This document shows positions 59,248 through 64,000 of a stretch of 64,000 nt of DNA, in pieces. Position 1 is the first letter of the stretch, and every line of letters starts with the position of its first letter. The notes below the pieces were generated by a model. The model made no database searches. It was given only the letters and a program-made list of their open reading frames with translations, and was not told the DNA's origin. This stretch comes from Chaunax sp. Z400 (Eukaryota; Chordata; Actinopteri; Lophiiformes; Chaunacidae), in contig CM075184.1 in the NCBI GenBank assembly GCA_037577475.1, positions 13,898,094 through 13,962,093 of the forward strand, given 5' to 3'. The position numbers and the translations under genes are program-made.

Positions 59248-62200
59248 GTTTGCAGTCTCTTAATGCTGTTGTTTGAAAATTGCTGTCAATAGTATTTTCC
59301 AAATTAATATTACATAAAAAACATACAAATGGTAACATATCATTAAAATTTAAACCAGTGGTCCCCAATCTTGTTAGTTTATGACCCCTTAAAGAAAAAC
59401 ATTTCATTTCAGAAATCGTTATAGCTGTTAGCTGATTAACCAAAGACAAAACTTTGTTTTAACCTCTTTTTTTTCTGAGTCACATTGGAGGGAGCCTGAC
59501 CCCATAGGTCTGGAAATACTATAATAATAAAAACTTTATGTGAAGTACTTGAAACTAGCTCCATTTGGATCAACTACGACAATACATTTGTACTACTTCA
59601 AAATTGATGCACCAGTTAACAACTGAGTAATGTAATAAGAATCAATTAAATGGGGCATTTTTCTGAGGATCTTTTTACTTTTACTCATGTACTTTTTCCC
59701 AAAGTAAAATTGCATAAAGTATAAGATTTGAATAAATTGAGTATTTAATTTTTTTTTTTTTTACATCCATCCGATGTCAGACTGGTAAACTTAAACGAAA
59801 GTTTCAATGCTTTTCTTTTAATTCAGTTTGTGTAAAGGGTCACAGAAACCAAATTACAAAATGTTCTCCGTGGCCATTTATCCAGACGTACATATGAAGA
59901 GTTATATAAGACCTACTTGAGGAGGGAAAGTAACCTCACTCACTGTCACTGGTCAAAAACACCACAATGAGATGTTTTCCAGAACTTTGAATCCAGCTCT
60001 TCACACGGTACACAGAGTGCACAAATACAACTGCACCAACCAACGGGTAAAACCTGGGGGAAATAATAACATGATGCATCCGTCATCAGTGTGGGCCTGT
60101 GGACCATATCCTGTTATGGTGGATCTGGGTGAGGCCTGGTGCTGCCAGTCTGAAGCAGACCACAGCCTCCCACTCCTCACCCGTCTGAATCACTGTTTAC
60201 TTGGACAGGAAGACCATCCGCTTCACTGCATCATCATCTGCTGCTCCTGCTCCTTGCCTGTGACTCACTTGTGGCTTTGGCCAAATGGGGTTTGTGTTTT
60301 CCCCCGATGGCCAAGTTTCTAAAAGCAGGCACAAGCTGAAACGCTTGGAGGAGTGGGGCCCAGCCTCGGAAACCACTGCTTGTCTGAGACGTCTACCTCT
60401 AAAGCCTCTAACGCCCCCCCATCCTGGAAAAACAGAGCACTATTCAGTCAGAGTATCAACTAATTTAAAGTAGATCTTGTTAGGGATTAAGGTTGTTATA
60501 CGTGACTATGCCAAAGGGAAATAAAACCACTCTATTGGAATAAAAGGGAATGAATAAAATAAAGATTAATATCAATAAAGACCTTGAGATGCAGCTTAAA
60601 AGTTCAGGAAAAAGCTAGTGAGTGAAGCTCTTCATATGATTTTTAAAATGTTTTATGGATGTGTGCATCATTAGTTATTGGCCAGGTCTAAGAGGTCCTT
60701 AACAGAACTTAATTTTCTGACACCCTTCCTTCACAAATTTAAATCACCAAAAAAACAAAATCACCAAAATACAGTTATGATACAAGATTTGCTGATTTCA
60801 TAAACATTCTGGTAAAAAAAAAATAGTGGTCATATGAATCAAAAGAAGACTGATAATTCATGATTAATTGAAAATATTACAGCTGCAACATCCCTCCTTT
60901 TGTTTTAAGGGATAGCTCTGTCTTCAGTGAGACCCTGCCAAACTTTTATATGACCGACTCGAGTAGAAGTTAAATTTTTTGGCCTTTGTCTTGCACTAAC
61001 CCAGTTTCAGAAAAATGAAGGAAACTATAGGAAACCATGCTGTAAAAGTCATTCATATATTGAACCACTGTATTTAAGAGACAGAAAAAATGTCCAACAC
61101 AACTCAGACTCGAGGTACTGAAAGCTATATTTAAAATGTGGTTTCTGCTGCATTGCCCCGCTTTCATAAGTGTGGAGTAAGGTTGCCCCTCTGCCTGAGG
61201 CTGGACACATCCATGGCCACACTGTGGTGCAGTTTCCGCTCCAAGAGAGACTGGGCGGAGGCAGACCAAGCCATGTTGGTTTTGACTTTCCTGCTGTAGT
61301 AGTAAGTATAAAGTTAGAGTTTTATGTAAATGTGAAGGGGGTGTGGGACAAACACATGCTTGTGTGGGGATAGAGAGGAATGTAACCTACTTCTTTGTCA
61401 AAACAAACTCCTGTTTGTACGGCTGGTATGTGACAATAGTGTCAAAAATGTGTTGAAAACATTGGTCTAGTGTTTACCAAATCTGTGGCAATTTAAGGTT
61501 TGTGGGGAAAAGGTAAGGGTGAACTGGGTACCAACAAGACCAAGGGTCAGGGAGCGAAGACCAGTCCCTGTGCTTCATTCTATTAGCTTGTTAATAATAC
61601 ATTCACTTGGCATGCAAAGTAATCAGATAACCATCCATTAGATGGATGTAATTAAAAAGCAGTAGAGAACGGGAATTTTGAGATACTGGTTTACCTCCCA
61701 CAGGTTCAATTGTGTGCAATGCATGACAGCTTGAATAAAACATATGATGACACTTGCTGAAGCCATTAATTAGATATTCCACTCTCTTGGTGTCCTAAAC
61801 AATAAGGTCAGCGGCTGCAGGAATGTCGAAGCAACACAGAGGAACTCATTATGTCACATCAGTGGAGCACATCTCCACATCGTCGCTGATGAAATTAATT
61901 CTGGTCTCTGCTGACACCTGATGGACGGAGATGCTTAATGCAGTTCAAATCTTTGCGCACATGAGCCTGAGAAGAGGAAGTTTACACCATGTTCTATTAG
62001 ACATAAATAGCTCATTTTACATTGTAATTTGTGTGCGACCCTCACACATACTGTAGTACACAGCTTAGCAAATGTTTTACTATATCACAAAACTTAAAAA
62101 ATACAAGTTACTTTACCAGAAACCAGTTTGTGTTGCTTTTATTATTAATTTTACAAACAGTGGCGTTTCAGGCATAAGTAGTGCATAGAGGCCTCTGTGA

Positions 62201-63444
62201 AGGTTGAAAAAAAGTTACAGATTCTGTGTCTGTTTGGTACATATTGTTAACAACTGTCATATTATCCAGATCCCATAAAGTTAGTTAAGTTAGTTAAGTG
62301 CAGACCTATTTGATTTTAAACATAGCTCCTTCAATAATACATTCATGGCATGGAGCTCCAGTGACAACATATATTGACACATCATCTTTAACTAAGACAG
62401 CAAATGCATTGATTCTCCTCAGAGCAGAAAAAGTATCTTGAGTGATTGGTTCCTTTATAAAGGAGGTGCTTGATTTTATGTGCATTGTCAGAGGTTGATA
62501 ATCTTAACTACCAGCATGTCATGATTTACTGTGGTCCATGTCTTTGGTTAGTGGTCATACTGGTGAAGTTGGACATAACAGATCAAAGCATAGTTTTTGC
62601 AAGTTTTAGCCCATGGATGATAATAACTATCTATGTGAACCATTTTCCAAAGCATTTTTCTTAAAATGTCAACACGCTTTGTGAAATTTCTTCTAATAAA
62701 GGCTGTTTCACACTTTCAAACTTTAGCTTTGTTCATGCTTGTTTCCTATTGTAGCATAGGTTTAGAGCTTAAGTTAAGAAAAAAGCTGCCAACACAAAGT
62801 CAAGCATGCTCTGCAGAAAAAGAAATAATGACATACCAAACGTGATGTGACATTTACAGTGTTTTCTATAATACTGTTGGAAACAAAGACGTGCAAAACA
62901 TATGTTTAAAGCCAATCTCTGTCCTATTTGAACAACTTCCCACGATTTCTTACAAAACAATTGATTGTAGAAGCTGTCCTCCAAAACTGGTTTTAAGAGC
63001 TAACAGGTGGTAAACCTGGATTCAAGTTTAAATTAAAGTGTCTGTACCATAAAGACCTGCTGACACATGATGAACCTGCTTGAGACAGGACAATAAGGCA
63101 TTGTTAAAAAAAAATACATCTACTTTTATTGTCCTAACTGCTGTATTGTGCAATAATTCAGTGCAAAGCTGACACACCCATGAGCACTGACAACTACAAT
63201 ATCATATAACAATAAAATAAGATGGACAAAAATAAAAATGGTTCGATAATAATGTCTGGATGACAGGAAAATGTATTCCAAGACCTAGAAATGGTGGCGC
63301 CACTTTTCCTGTTTGTCAAATAAAGGCAAGAATGACCCAAAAAACTAAAATGCTTAAACTTTGGAAAATGGTCTGTAGTAATTTAATGTATATAAATAGG
63401 CTAAAACATGCAAAATGTATGTTCCAGTAATACAGCAGACATAC
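59248..63444. other. Intergenic before bloc1s6, including its 3' UTR
   Basis: Largely AT-rich and featureless, with open frames that look accidental. The right-hand part must hold the bloc1s6 3' UTR on the minus strand; its end is not determined. Nothing else was recognised. Confidence 0.45.
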
Positions 63445-63962
63445 TTAAGGATCCTTTGTTCTTTTAGCAGGTTTAGCAATAAGCTGCCTTTCTCTCTCCA
63501 GCTCCTTCTCCCGTAGCTGCTCCTTCTCCAGGGCCTCCTTCTGCTTCTGTTGCTGCAGCTTCAAAGCTCTTTTCTGAGAGAAAACAGCAGCCGACATTTG
63601 ATCAGTGTACGTATTGTTTCATTTGCCTCCATCCACCAATATTTGCCTCTTATCTTTTAGTATAAATCTGACTGAGATTAGAAATACCTTTAATTTAGTC
63701 GTCTTTTCGTGGATCATAATCATCTCTTTCCTTATGTTGACTAGTTTATTGTGGTAAACCTTTGCCTCTGTAAACTAAAGACAACACACAGGATTAGAAA
63801 TCGTTCCTGCAGGCTGGTGTTGAAAGTGCAAACAAATGTAACATGAATACGATTATCATTCAGTCCAAACATACCAGTGAACTGAGGTCCAGTAAAGTGT
63901 TACATTCTCTGAACTTGGTGACTTCTTGGTCCAGTGTGTCTAACAATACCAGCTGATTTTGT
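63445..63962 (-). CDS. bloc1s6: BLOC-1 subunit 6 (pallidin), last three exons, partial
   Basis: Pallidin is a coiled-coil subunit of BLOC-1, needed for sorting cargo to lysosome-related organelles such as melanosomes, and binds syntaxin 13. Minus-strand exons: 63962-63875 (QNQLVLLDTLDQEVTKF), 63774-63688 (FTEAKVYHNKLVNIRKEM) and 63573-63445 (KRALKLQQQKQKEALEKE, ending AKRTKDP and TAA at 63447-63445). Splice sites and phases agree. The sequence follows the C-terminal two-thirds of human pallidin closely, including KLKKRALKLQ across the last junction. The N-terminal exons lie beyond the right edge, so the product is truncated by the window, not by mutation. All visible parts are helical and charged, as in the family's coiled coil. 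Confidence 0.93.
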
Positions 63963-64000
63963 CTGGTTGAGACAGAAATAAAGAGATAGAAAAAAATCAA

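Noticed and set aside
59972..60322. 116-codon open frame before bloc1s6
   Set aside because: Cys- and His-rich by chance, with no zinc-finger spacing and no similarity that I recognise.

Overview
The window is nuclear DNA of a bony fish, most likely a percomorph-type teleost. Genes are split by short to medium GT-AG introns and encode vertebrate-specific proteins. The spaces between them carry microsatellites and decayed LINE, SINE, Penelope-like and Tc1/mariner relics of the kind common in teleosts. I found no bacterial, viral or organellar gene set.

Five protein genes are supported. Their exons were joined by hand using splice sites, reading phase and family similarity. rlbp1 (+, CDS 5704-9744) encodes the visual-cycle retinaldehyde carrier CRALBP. 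abhd2 (-, CDS 14808-24409, noncoding 5' exons to about 27.75 kb) encodes a membrane serine hydrolase. mfge8 (+, CDS 31869-40306) encodes a secreted protein with three EGF and two discoidin domains and an RGD motif. nmrk2 (+, CDS 51128-53005) encodes nicotinamide riboside kinase. bloc1s6/pallidin (-, 63445 to the right edge) is represented by its last three exons. The order and orientation rlbp1(+) abhd2(-) mfge8(+) matches, in mirror image, MFGE8-ABHD2-RLBP1 of human 15q26. nmrk2 and bloc1s6 are not neighbours of that block in human.

Layout: 1-2.45 kb intergenic; 2.5-9.8 kb rlbp1, with a chimeric L1/SNW1 retro-insertion in intron 1; 9.8-11.2 kb tail-to-tail gap; 11.2-27.8 kb abhd2 with a probable long 3' UTR; 27.8-31.8 kb head-to-head spacer with a Penelope-like relic, an L1-type 3' end and a SINE tail; 31.8-41.3 kb mfge8; 41.3-50.8 kb repeat-bearing desert; 50.8-53.4 kb nmrk2; 53.4-63.4 kb desert with a Tc1/mariner fossil and a MITE-like element; 63.4-64 kb bloc1s6.

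The genes form no pathway. They are ordinary vertebrate housekeeping or tissue genes side by side. No undescribed multi-gene system is visible. The most interesting items are the L1-SNW1 chimera, the 81-bp GT repeat against the rlbp1 exon 5 acceptor, the internally deleted Penelope-like relic, a family of MITE-like elements sharing CTCCnCCAAGG-type ends, and a palindrome cluster downstream of nmrk2.
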